This document shows, piece by piece, positions 16,134 through 24,661 of a stretch of 64,000 nt of DNA. How positions within the stretch are numbered: the stretch's first letter is position 1; every line of letters begins with the position of its first letter. Source of the DNA: Lientehia sp934351765 (GTDB lineage Bacteria > Bacillota > Clostridia > Lachnospirales > Lachnospiraceae); NCBI RefSeq assembly GCF_052118925.1, contig NZ_JBQKGG010000003.1, positions 1-64,000 of the forward strand, written 5' to 3'. The notes below the pieces were generated by a model. The model did no database searches. It was not told the origin of the DNA and saw only the letters and a list, made by a program, of their open reading frames with translations. The position numbers and the translations under genes were made by a program.

Positions 16134-18632
16134 ATGGGACGTATTCAGTGTCATATTGACGGACTTCGAAGCTGTAAAAATAAGGAAAAACTTCGTGTGT
16201 ATATCTGCGGCTGGTGTGCCGTGGACGGTGCCGGAGATTATACGCTTTCAATCGGAACCGAAAAAAGAAAGCTTTCGTTTCTGGCGGAAGAACGGGTTGT
16301 CCGTCCGGACGTGGCGAAGGCCATTGCCGGAAAAGGCTCAGTCTCGGAAAAAGCGCTGTTCGGCTATTACCTGGCTATCGAGCTTTTACCGGAAGAAACC
16401 GAAAGAAAGCTGATCCTGTCAGCAGTGAAAAACGGGGAGACGAAAAAGATCGCTTCCTGGAAGCTCAGAAGTCTGGAAGAGATGAGCGGAAATGCACCGG
16501 TGCTGTATGAGATCGAACAGGCAGGAAAGACAGAAAAACAGGCAGTGATCCAGGGCTGGGCGGTTAGTGTCCATGGAGAGAAATTATCCTATAAGCTGAC
16601 TGACGATCGGGGAAGATCAGTTCCCGTTAAGGAGCGCAGAATGCTCCGGCCGGAGCTGGGGCTTCTGTTTCCGGATCTGGACATGAAGGAAGAAGATGCG
16701 GCAGGATTCCGACTGAAAGTGGAAAATCCGCAGAGCGCGTATTATGATCTGGATATTTCGGACGGTACCGAAACCAGAACGATCCATATTTCCCAGCGGG
16801 AGTTTGCACGGGCAGAAAAGAAGGGAAAAAAGAGGTATCATGCCTTGAAAATCCTGGCAAAAGAACTTCGTCCCAGTGTGCTGCGCCATGATACCAGTGT
16901 GCTGGTAAAGAAGGGGCCGGGGGCACTGTCAAAGGAGTGGCGTGACCGTTATACGGTGCAGGAATATAAGTATGACCGCTGGTTCCGCGACCATGCGGTG
17001 ACAGCAGAAGAGCTGGAAAAACAGCGCAGTGAGACCTTTGCCTATGCACCGAAGATCAGCGTGATCGTTCCGGTTTATCATACGCCAAAGGCGTTTTTAA
17101 AGCAGATGATCGGTTCGTTACAGGATCAGTCCTACAAAAACTGGGAATTATGTCTGGCGGACGGCGGGACTGATGATCAGATCGTGGAACGGATCGTAAA
17201 GAAATATATGGAGCGTGATGCCAGAATCCGTTATAAAAGGCTGACAGAAAATAAAGGAATCGCCGGAAATACAAATGAGGCTATGACACTGGCCACCGGA
17301 GAATGGATCGCACTTCTGGATCACGATGATATCCTGACACCGGATGCGTTGTATGAAGTAGTAAAAGCCATAAATGAACATCCTGATGCTGAGGCAATTT
17401 ATTCCGATGAAGATAAGGTTTCCATGGATCTGAAAACCTACTTTGAGCCACATTTTAAATCGGATTTTAATCCGGATCTGCTCCGCTCCAACAACTATAT
17501 CTGTCATCTGTTCACAGCGAAAAAGAGTCTGGTGGATACGGTCGGCTGGTTCAATTCCGAGTTTGACGGTTCCCAGGATTATGATTTTATCCTGCGGTGT
17601 ACGGAACGGGCAAAGGAAACGTATCATATTCCCAAGGTGCTTTACCACTGGAGAATGCACCAGAATTCCACAGCGGCTGATCCGGAGAGCAAGCTGTACT
17701 GCTTTGAGGCCGGAAAACATGCTATTGAAGCGCATTTAAAGCGGCTGGGCCTGAAAGGCGAGGTCAGCATGTTCCCGGGCTATTATGGATTTTACCGGGT
17801 TCGCTATGAGGTGCAGAAAAAAAGTAAGGTATCGATCCTGATTCCCAATAAGGATGAGAAAGAAAGTCTGAAAAAGTGTGTGGATTCGATCCTGGAAAAG
17901 ACGATTTATCCGAATTATGAGATCGTCATTGTGGAAAATAACAGTACCACAAAGGAAATCTTTGAGTATTATAAGGAACTGGAACAGAATAAGCGGGTCA
18001 AAGTACTGACCTGGAAGGATAAATTCAATTATTCTGCTATCAATAATTTTGCGGAGCAGAACAGCGACGGAGAGTATCTGGTGCTTTTAAATAATGATAC
18101 GGAGATCCGAAAGGGAGACTGGCTGGAACTGCTTCTGGCAGATGTCCAGCAGCCGGGCGTTGGCATTGTCGGCGCAAAGCTTCTGTATCCGGACCGCTCG
18201 ATCCAGCATGCCGGTGTGGTAATCGGGCTTGGCGGAGTGGCCGGTCATGTGTTTTCTACGTATCCTGGAAATTATATGGGCTGCAACGGACGTGCACAGC
18301 TTCAGCAGACGGTCGGCGGTGTGACAGCGGCCTGCCTGATGGTGAGCAGGTCGGTATATGAAGAAGTCGGCAGGCTGGAAGAAGATATTGCGGTGGCATT
18401 CAATGATGTGGATTTTTGCCTGAAGGTACGGAAGGCCGGATATCGGATCATGTATGAGCCATGGGTTGTGCTGAATCATTATGAATCCAAAAGCCGTGGC
18501 GCGGAGGATACGCCGGAGAAACAGGCACGGTTTGTCGGAGAGGTTCATTATATGGAACACAAGTGGGGAGAAGAACTGACCAAGGGTGATCCTTATTATG
18601 GGAAAAACTGTCTGATGGAATTAAAGCTGTGA
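16134..18632 (+). CDS. bifunctional glycosyltransferase with two GT-A domains and two N-terminal beta domains
   Basis: 832 residues. The start at 16134 is preferred over an ATG at 16122 because GGAGAG sits just before it. The first 230 residues look like two copies of a beta-sandwich unit, each with a GWxxx turn (VYICGWCAVDG, VIQGWAVSVHG) and a block ending xRPE/xRPD. A first GT2 domain follows (ISVIVPVYHTPKAFL, LLDHDDILTPD, IYSDEDKV, DFNPDLLRSNNYI, GSQDYDFILR). The second has VSILIPNKDEKESL, VENNSTTKEI, LLNNDTEIRKG and FNDVDFCLKVRKAGY. Such two-domain enzymes usually add two sugars in turn. A shorter paralogue lies at 39933. No membrane helices are seen. Confidence 0.85.
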   Translation: MGRIQCHIDGLRSCKNKEKLRVYICGWCAVDGAGDYTLSIGTEKRKLSFLAEERVVRPDVAKAIAGKGSVSEKALFGYYLAIELLPEETERKLILSAVKNGETKKIASWKLRSLEEMSGNAPVLYEIEQAGKTEKQAVIQGWAVSVHGEKLSYKLTDDRGRSVPVKERRMLRPELGLLFPDLDMKEEDAAGFRLKVENPQSAYYDLDISDGTETRTIHISQREFARAEKKGKKRYHALKILAKELRPSVLRHDTSVLVKKGPGALSKEWRDRYTVQEYKYDRWFRDHAVTAEELEKQRSETFAYAPKISVIVPVYHTPKAFLKQMIGSLQDQSYKNWELCLADGGTDDQIVERIVKKYMERDARIRYKRLTENKGIAGNTNEAMTLATGEWIALLDHDDILTPDALYEVVKAINEHPDAEAIYSDEDKVSMDLKTYFEPHFKSDFNPDLLRSNNYICHLFTAKKSLVDTVGWFNSEFDGSQDYDFILRCTERAKETYHIPKVLYHWRMHQNSTAADPESKLYCFEAGKHAIEAHLKRLGLKGEVSMFPGYYGFYRVRYEVQKKSKVSILIPNKDEKESLKKCVDSILEKTIYPNYEIVIVENNSTTKEIFEYYKELEQNKRVKVLTWKDKFNYSAINNFAEQNSDGEYLVLLNNDTEIRKGDWLELLLADVQQPGVGIVGAKLLYPDRSIQHAGVVIGLGGVAGHVFSTYPGNYMGCNGRAQLQQTVGGVTAACLMVSRSVYEEVGRLEEDIAVAFNDVDFCLKVRKAGYRIMYEPWVVLNHYESKSRGAEDTPEKQARFVGEVHYMEHKWGEELTKGDPYYGKNCLMELKL

Positions 18633-18671
18633 TCTGTCGTCAGAGAAGACGGTAAGGGAAAAATGCCTGGG

Positions 18672-18700
18672 TTGATAAAGAACGGAATCAATGCTATAAT
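18672..18700 (+). promoter_or_regulatory. promoter for rfbC and the ABC exporter genes
   Basis: TTGATA at 18672-18677, 17-base spacer, perfect TATAAT at 18695-18700. It drives rfbC and probably the export genes behind it. Confidence 0.7.
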
Positions 18701-18753
18701 TAAAGCAATATTGCCTAAAAATAAAAACGAAAACCAGAAAGGAAATTAAAATT

Positions 18754-19308
18754 ATGGGAAAAATAAAAGTAACGACCTGTGGAATTAAGGGACTTTATGT
18801 GATCGAGCCGACGGTGTTCCCTGATGAACGCGGCTATTTCATGGAAACTTACAATCTCAATGATTTCAAGGAAGCCGGACTTGATATGGTCTTTGTACAG
18901 GATAACCAGTCCATGTCCAAGAAGGGCGTGCTGCGAGGCCTTCATTTCCAGAAGCAGTTCCCCCAGGGCAAGCTGGTCCGCGCTGTGAGAGGAACCGTAT
19001 TTGACGTGGCTGTGGATCTGAGAGCAGATTCCGAGACATACGGAAAGTGGTTTGGTGTGGAGCTGTCCGCAGAGAATAAGAAGCAGTTCTATATTTCTCC
19101 CGGATTTGCACATGGATTCCTGGTGCTGAGCGATGAGGCTGAGTTTGCCTACAAGTGCACGGACTTCTATCATCCCGGTGATGAGGGCGGTGTAGCATGG
19201 AATGATCCTGACATCGGTGTGGAATGGCCTATCGAAGAGGGAATGGAACTGATCATTTCCGAAAAGGATCAGAAGTGGAAGGGCTTAAAGGAAACCTTTA
19301 AGTTTTAA
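18754..19308 (+). CDS. rfbC: dTDP-4-dehydrorhamnose 3,5-epimerase
   Basis: 184 residues, the normal RmlC length. FPDERGYFMETYN, VQDNQSMSKKGVLRGLHFQ (catalytic His in RGLHFQ), GTVFDVAVDLR and PGFAHGFLVLSDEAEFAYKCTDFY are all in place, including the H-D pair and the tyrosine. It epimerises dTDP-4-keto-6-deoxyglucose at C3 and C5 to give dTDP-4-keto-L-rhamnose. rfbA and rfbB are not in the window and must be supplied elsewhere. The SDR gene at 21581 could supply a final reductase step, but this is uncertain. AGAAAGGA precedes the ATG. Confidence 0.94.
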   Translation: MGKIKVTTCGIKGLYVIEPTVFPDERGYFMETYNLNDFKEAGLDMVFVQDNQSMSKKGVLRGLHFQKQFPQGKLVRAVRGTVFDVAVDLRADSETYGKWFGVELSAENKKQFYISPGFAHGFLVLSDEAEFAYKCTDFYHPGDEGGVAWNDPDIGVEWPIEEGMELIISEKDQKWKGLKETFKF

Positions 19309-19334
19309 GGATTTAAGGTGGTAAAGGTAGATCA

Positions 19335-20777
19335 ATGAGTAAAAAGCATAGTTTAAAGAAAACCTGCGGAGCCATTCTCGGACTGTACGTGCTGCTTGCT
19401 GTTTTATTTGTGGTGCTTGCACAGGACTATATCCGGTATACGCCGGAGGAAACGACTGCCGTCGGAGAAACAACGGAAAAGGATCTCGGCGAACTGACGG
19501 ACGGAATGAGCGTCATGCAGGTCCTGGATCAGGAACTGCGATATGTGAGCCGGGTGGAAGCATATTTCCTGACATACGGACGGGAAAATAAAGGAACAGT
19601 CCGTATGGAGGCAGTCGACACGGGAAATGACGAGGTTCTGGGTACAAAGGAGATCACGGCAAAGGAGCTGGGAAACGGCGCCTGGCAGAATTTTGAGTTT
19701 CAGAACAAGATTGATACCAGTAAATTACAGGGAAAGCTGGGGATCCGTTTTGTGTTTGAGGGAAGCGAGGACAGCAGCGCTGTTACCATGACGACCGAGG
19801 CGACACAGGACGATACGCAGGAGCTTCTTGTAAACGGAGAAGTAAGACCGGGCCAGGTGCTTTGTATCCGGATTGGCCAGTTTACGGATTCCGATAACAC
19901 AGCCTGGTATTATGTGATCCTGGCGGCGGGCTTCGCGATCCTCGCAGTGTTCTGCGGCTGGAATCTTATGCAGGAGAAAAAAGGCCGGATCACATTCTTT
20001 GTGAAAGCGGAGCTTATGCTGGAACGGTATGAGTTTCTGATTCAGCAGCTTGTGTCAAGAGATTTTAAAACAAAATATAAGAGGTCTGTCCTCGGTGTGT
20101 TCTGGAGCTTTTTAAATCCGCTGCTGACTATGTCGGTTCAGTATATGGTATTTTCCAGAATCTTCCGGTTTCAGATCCCGGCCTATCCGGTTTATTTGCT
20201 TACCGGTGTGGTAATGTTTAATTTCTTTAGTGAAGCAACAACCCAGGCTATGAATGCAATTACCGGAAATGCGTCGCTGATCACGAAGGTGTATGTACCG
20301 AAATATATTTATCCAATATCCAAGGTGCTGTCAACCTCGATCAACCTGCTGTTTTCGCTGATCCCGCTGTTTTTGGTGGCCTGGCTGACCGGCAGGGGAA
20401 TCCACTGGGCATATCTGATGATTCCCTTTGGTATAATCTGTTTCCTGGTATTTGTCGTCGGGGTATCGTTTTTTCTGTCAACGGCGATGGTATTTTTCCG
20501 GGATATGCAGTTCCTCTGGGGAGTATTTACCATGCTCTGGATGTATGCGACACCAATTATTTATGATATTTCGATTCTGGAAGGAACTTTCCTGTATTCT
20601 TTCCAGAAGATCAACCCACTCTATTATTATATCACGTTCTTCCGGACGATCATAATTGATGGAGTTTCACCGGCACCTGCTATGTATGTATCCTGCGTGC
20701 TGTTTGCGCTTCTGGCGCTTCTCATCGGCGGAGCTGTATTCCGAAAAGCACAGGATCAGTTTATCCTGCATATTTAA
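19335..20777 (+). CDS. ABC-2 type polysaccharide export permease with fused extracytoplasmic domain
   Basis: 480 residues. The second half (about 220-480) is a normal Wzm/RgpC/TagG-type permease: RYEFLIQQLVSRDFKTKYKRSVLGVFWSFLNPLL is the cytoplasmic entry motif, followed by six helices. In front is something unusual for the family: a first helix (about 9-30), then some 160 residues of probably beta-rich domain outside the cell, then another helix (about 191-213). Normal permeases are about 260 residues. The ATPase gene follows after 13 bases. AAGGTGGTAAAGG precedes the ATG. The domain could bind the glycan as it emerges, but this is inference. Confidence 0.85.
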   Translation: MSKKHSLKKTCGAILGLYVLLAVLFVVLAQDYIRYTPEETTAVGETTEKDLGELTDGMSVMQVLDQELRYVSRVEAYFLTYGRENKGTVRMEAVDTGNDEVLGTKEITAKELGNGAWQNFEFQNKIDTSKLQGKLGIRFVFEGSEDSSAVTMTTEATQDDTQELLVNGEVRPGQVLCIRIGQFTDSDNTAWYYVILAAGFAILAVFCGWNLMQEKKGRITFFVKAELMLERYEFLIQQLVSRDFKTKYKRSVLGVFWSFLNPLLTMSVQYMVFSRIFRFQIPAYPVYLLTGVVMFNFFSEATTQAMNAITGNASLITKVYVPKYIYPISKVLSTSINLLFSLIPLFLVAWLTGRGIHWAYLMIPFGIICFLVFVVGVSFFLSTAMVFFRDMQFLWGVFTMLWMYATPIIYDISILEGTFLYSFQKINPLYYYITFFRTIIIDGVSPAPAMYVSCVLFALLALLIGGAVFRKAQDQFILHI

Positions 20778-20790
20778 CGAGGTGTGAACA

Positions 20791-21531
20791 ATGGTGATGA
20801 TAAAAGTAAACGACGTTTCCATGCGGTTTCTCATGGCAAACGATAAAATATCCAGTATTAAAGAGTTTGTGACGGCGTTTCTGAAGCGGAAACTGAAGTT
20901 TAAGGAATTCTGGGCGCTGCGTGACATTAACTTTGAAGTAAACAAGGGCGAGGTCGTCGGGATCATCGGCCGGAACGGAGCCGGAAAAAGTACGATCTTA
21001 AAGATCATTTCCGGGATCATGAAGCCCACCACGGGGAATGTGGAACGGTATGGAAATATCGTTCCCATGCTGGAGCTTGGATCTGGTTTCGATATGGATC
21101 TCAGCGGAAAGGAAAATATTTTCCTGAACGGGGCAATCCTCGGATATTCCAAAGAGTTTCTGGAGAGCAAGTATGACGAGATCCTGGAGTTTTCGGAGCT
21201 GGGAGATTTCATTTACAGCCCGATCCGGAATTATTCTTCCGGTATGCTCATGCGTCTGGCTTTTTCCATCGCAACGGTGGTGGAGCCGGAGATCCTGATT
21301 GTTGATGAGATCCTGGCAGTGGGAGATGAAAACTTCCAGCAAAAAAGCCGCAAGCGCATGATGGAGCTGATGAGCGGAGGAACTACGGTACTCTTTGTAT
21401 CTCATAACCTCTGGCAGATCCGGGAAATGTGTGACCGGGTGGTATGGCTGGAGGGCGGACATGTAAAAATGTTTGGGCCGGTGAATGAGGTATGTGACGC
21501 ATACGATATTTCCGGGCCTGACGGACGATAA
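20791..21531 (+). CDS. ABC transporter ATP-binding protein, Wzt/TagH-type polysaccharide exporter
   Basis: 246 residues. Walker A GRNGAGKST, signature motif YSSGMLMRLAF (degenerate LSGGQ, normal for this exporter group), Walker B ILIVDEILAVGD and switch VSHN are all present. It powers export of a finished, lipid-linked polysaccharide with the adjacent permease. It ends right after the nucleotide-binding domain and lacks the C-terminal glycan-binding extension found in Escherichia coli O9a Wzt and in RgpD-type proteins. GAGGTG lies seven bases before the ATG. A later ATG at 20797 is possible. Confidence 0.9.
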   Translation: MVMIKVNDVSMRFLMANDKISSIKEFVTAFLKRKLKFKEFWALRDINFEVNKGEVVGIIGRNGAGKSTILKIISGIMKPTTGNVERYGNIVPMLELGSGFDMDLSGKENIFLNGAILGYSKEFLESKYDEILEFSELGDFIYSPIRNYSSGMLMRLAFSIATVVEPEILIVDEILAVGDENFQQKSRKRMMELMSGGTTVLFVSHNLWQIREMCDRVVWLEGGHVKMFGPVNEVCDAYDISGPDGR

Positions 21532-21580
21532 AAAGCAGGAGACTCAGTCAATCTCAATGAATGAACGAAGAGGTGGAAAA

Positions 21581-22414
21581 ATGGAGAAAAGAACGGTATT
21601 GGTAACAGGTGCAAACGGCTATATCGGACGCCATGTGGTAAAGGCGCTTCTCGATATGGGAAACCGGGTGATCGCAGATGACCTGGTGCTGGACAGCATT
21701 GATGATCGGGCAGAGAAGATCTCAGTTCCGATTTTTTCCGGTGATGAAAATATTTATGAACAGCTTGGCTCTCCCGATGTCGTAATACATATGGCATGGA
21801 GAAACGGGTTTGTGCACAATGCGGATTCGCATGTACTGGATCTGCCGGCCCATTATACGTTTATCAAAAATCTTCTTGCAGGCGGTTTAAAGCATATTGC
21901 GGTAATGGGAACCATGCACGAGATCGGTTACTGGGAGGGCGCCATCGATGAAAACACTCCGGCGAATCCCGGTTCTTTATATGGCGTAGCAAAAAATACG
22001 CTCCGCCAGTTAACCCTTCAGCTTGCGAAGGAATATGACGCGGTATGCTACTGGATCCGTGCATATTATATTTTAGGTGATGACATCAAGAGCCATTCTA
22101 TCTTTACAAAGATCGCCCAGATGGAAGCGGAAGGAAAAGAGACGTTCCCGTTTACCAGTGGGAAAAACAAGTATGATTTCATCCAGGTGGACGAGCTGGC
22201 AGATCAGATTGCACATGTTGTAAATCAGGATGAGGTAAATGGTGTGATCAACTGCTGCAGCGGTGTTCCGGTATCTCTGGCTGATAAAGTTGAGGAATAT
22301 ATCGAGACCCATCAGTATAAGATCCGTCCGCAGTACGGTGCATTTCCGGACAGACCGTATGATTCTCCCGGTGTATGGGGAAATGCGGAAAAGATTAAAA
22401 AAATCATGGGATAA
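21581..22414 (+). CDS. NAD(P)-dependent SDR epimerase/dehydratase/reductase
   Basis: 277 residues from the ATG at 21581 with AAGAGGTGG upstream. VLVTGANGYIGRHV is the extended-SDR dinucleotide fingerprint, and SLYGVAKN supplies the catalytic YxxxK. KYDFIQVDELADQI is the typical late helix. A likely job is making a nucleotide sugar for this locus. Because it follows rfbC, a 4-keto reductase acting on dTDP-4-keto-L-rhamnose (giving rhamnose or 6-deoxytalose) is possible, but the sequence does not look like classical RmlD and substrate is open. Confidence 0.75.
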   Translation: MEKRTVLVTGANGYIGRHVVKALLDMGNRVIADDLVLDSIDDRAEKISVPIFSGDENIYEQLGSPDVVIHMAWRNGFVHNADSHVLDLPAHYTFIKNLLAGGLKHIAVMGTMHEIGYWEGAIDENTPANPGSLYGVAKNTLRQLTLQLAKEYDAVCYWIRAYYILGDDIKSHSIFTKIAQMEAEGKETFPFTSGKNKYDFIQVDELADQIAHVVNQDEVNGVINCCSGVPVSLADKVEEYIETHQYKIRPQYGAFPDRPYDSPGVWGNAEKIKKIMG

Positions 22415-22438
22415 GTTCAGGGAAAGGATAAGAACTGC

Positions 22439-24634
22439 ATGAAGCTGAAAAAGGGAAGTACCAACAGAGGAATCGTTTATTTCTTTTATGACAGACAGGG
22501 TGTTGTTGACCGCTATGTGATCTATATGCTGGAGCATTTGAAGCAGTGCTGTAAGGACCTGTTTTTTGTTGTAAACGGAACTCTTACCGATGACAGCAGA
22601 GAAAAGGTGGCAAAGGTAGCAGACAAAGTCTGGGAAAGAGAGAACAAGGGACTTGATGTAGCAGCATATAAATATGCGCTGGAGCACATCGGCTGGGAAA
22701 ACCTGGGAAATTACGATGAACTTGTTCTTATGAACCACACGATCATGGGACCGGTCTATCCGCTTATGGAAATGTTTGACAGCATGGGCAGCCGTGATCT
22801 GGATTTCTGGGGAACAAACATTTTCTACAAAGTCGGATTCGATCCTTATGGAATCATCGAGTGCGGTTATATCCGGGATCATTTACAGTCCCATTTTATT
22901 GTGGCGCGCCAGTCGCTTCTGAAGAGCAAGGATTACCGGGAATACTGGGAGACTCTTCCGCCGATTACCAATTACAAGGAATCGGTGGCTTACCATGAGA
23001 CGTATTTTACCCATCATTTTGCAGAGCTGGGCTATAAGTGGGAGGCTTATGCACACTGGGACGGCCTGGAGCAGTACAGCGAATATCCGCTGTTAAAGAT
23101 GCCGACAGAGCTGTTAAAGCGGACCCACTGTCCGTTCTTCAAGCGCCGCAGCTTTATGCACGACAATCAGAACGATTATATCTGCTCTACATTCGGAGAG
23201 CCGACAGCGAAGCTGATCGAATTCTTAAAAACGGAAACCGACTATGATACCGATATGATCTGGGAGAATGTGCTCCGCTGCGATAATCAGGCAGATATCA
23301 AGCAGTGTGCAAACCTGAATTATGTGCTGTCCTCTGTTCAGTCCGAAGATATGGGCGAGGTAGTAAAGAAAAAGGGCGCAGCGCTGATCTATCATTTTTA
23401 TTATGAGGATTGTCTCGCAGACTGCCTAAAGTATGCGGCGTCCATGCCGCCGGAAGCAGATATTTATATCACCGTTGGCAGCGAAGAGAAAAAGAAACTG
23501 GTGGAAAAGGCGTTTGCATCGTTCCCCAACAAGGTGGAAGTGATCCTGATCAAAAACCGGGGACGTGACGTGAGTGCGCTTCTTATCGGAGCAAGAGAGG
23601 TAGTTCCGAAGTATGAGTACATCTGTTTCGCCCACGATAAGAAAGTTACACAGCTTCGCCCCATGACCCAGGGAGCGGGATGGTCCTATAAATGTTTCGA
23701 GAGTGTCCTGAAAAACCGGGATCTTGTAAACAATGTGATCCGTACTTTTGAGGAAAATCCGAGACTTGGTATGCTTTCCCCTGCACCGCCTAACCATGGC
23801 GGGTACTATTCACTATTGGGAGACGAGTGGACCACGAATTTTGACCATGTGAAAGAACTGGCGGAAAAACTGGGCTTTGGTGTTTCCATTAAAAAAGAGA
23901 AAGAGCCTATTGCTCCGATTGGAACGATTTTCTGGTTCCGCAGCAAGGCGTTAAAGCCGCTGTTTGATGTGAACTGGAAGTATGAGGATTTTCCCAAAGA
24001 GCCGTCTGCCAATGATGGCACCCTGTCCCATACCATTGAACGGTTTTATCCTTATGCAGTTCAGGAAGCTGGTTATTATCCGGCCTGGGTGTTCAGTGAC
24101 AATGTGGCAGCACAGGAGATCACAAATCTGACTTATATGCTCCGCGGCTATAATATTACCTTAAAAGAAGCCGGTCTCAACGGCGCATATTATAACGATG
24201 CCTATAACAATCTTCGGAGAAAGTTAGAGATGGAAAAGAAAGTCCTGGCACCGAAGCTGTATCTGGACTACGGAAAGGACTTTAACGAGAAGGATACCAT
24301 CGAAGTTCCCAACTGGGATCGGGAAAATCTCCGGGCAGAGTTTTACTGGCCGGAAACGCAGGGCGTTCCGATAAATGTGCGTCTGGATCCCAATGAGAAT
24401 GGTGGATTTATTCTGAAAGATCTGGAACTGTTTTATATTTACGGCCCGGAGAAAAGGAAGCGGATCCAGGCTCAGAAATATTTTACCAATGGAGAGGGAG
24501 TTCCTGGCGGAATTCTGTTTCGTGGAGAAGATCCCTGGATCATTATCCGGGAGGTTCCTTCAAAACAGAGACCAGTCGGTATCTCAGTTTACGCAAAGGT
24601 TGACTTTCAGGAAGACGAAAAGAAAAAGGATTAA
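22439..24634 (+). CDS. RgpF-type rhamnan synthesis glycosyltransferase
   Basis: 731 residues matching the rhamnan synthesis protein F family. The first part has IVYFFYDRQGVVDRYVIYMLEHL, NKGLDVAAYKYALE, ELVLMNHTIMGPVYP and DFWGTN. The second part has LIYHFYYEDCLADCL, IKNRGRDVSALLIGA, FAHDKKVTQL and LGMLSPAPPNHGGYY. RgpF proteins take part in making rhamnose-glucose cell wall polysaccharides in streptococci. Here it sits after the ABC exporter, as in rgp loci. This, together with rfbC, is the main reason to call the glycan rhamnose-containing. Confidence 0.88.
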   Translation: MKLKKGSTNRGIVYFFYDRQGVVDRYVIYMLEHLKQCCKDLFFVVNGTLTDDSREKVAKVADKVWERENKGLDVAAYKYALEHIGWENLGNYDELVLMNHTIMGPVYPLMEMFDSMGSRDLDFWGTNIFYKVGFDPYGIIECGYIRDHLQSHFIVARQSLLKSKDYREYWETLPPITNYKESVAYHETYFTHHFAELGYKWEAYAHWDGLEQYSEYPLLKMPTELLKRTHCPFFKRRSFMHDNQNDYICSTFGEPTAKLIEFLKTETDYDTDMIWENVLRCDNQADIKQCANLNYVLSSVQSEDMGEVVKKKGAALIYHFYYEDCLADCLKYAASMPPEADIYITVGSEEKKKLVEKAFASFPNKVEVILIKNRGRDVSALLIGAREVVPKYEYICFAHDKKVTQLRPMTQGAGWSYKCFESVLKNRDLVNNVIRTFEENPRLGMLSPAPPNHGGYYSLLGDEWTTNFDHVKELAEKLGFGVSIKKEKEPIAPIGTIFWFRSKALKPLFDVNWKYEDFPKEPSANDGTLSHTIERFYPYAVQEAGYYPAWVFSDNVAAQEITNLTYMLRGYNITLKEAGLNGAYYNDAYNNLRRKLEMEKKVLAPKLYLDYGKDFNEKDTIEVPNWDRENLRAEFYWPETQGVPINVRLDPNENGGFILKDLELFYIYGPEKRKRIQAQKYFTNGEGVPGGILFRGEDPWIIIREVPSKQRPVGISVYAKVDFQEDEKKKD

Positions 24635-24661
24635 GCATACGGAGGTGAAACACGGTCTGGC

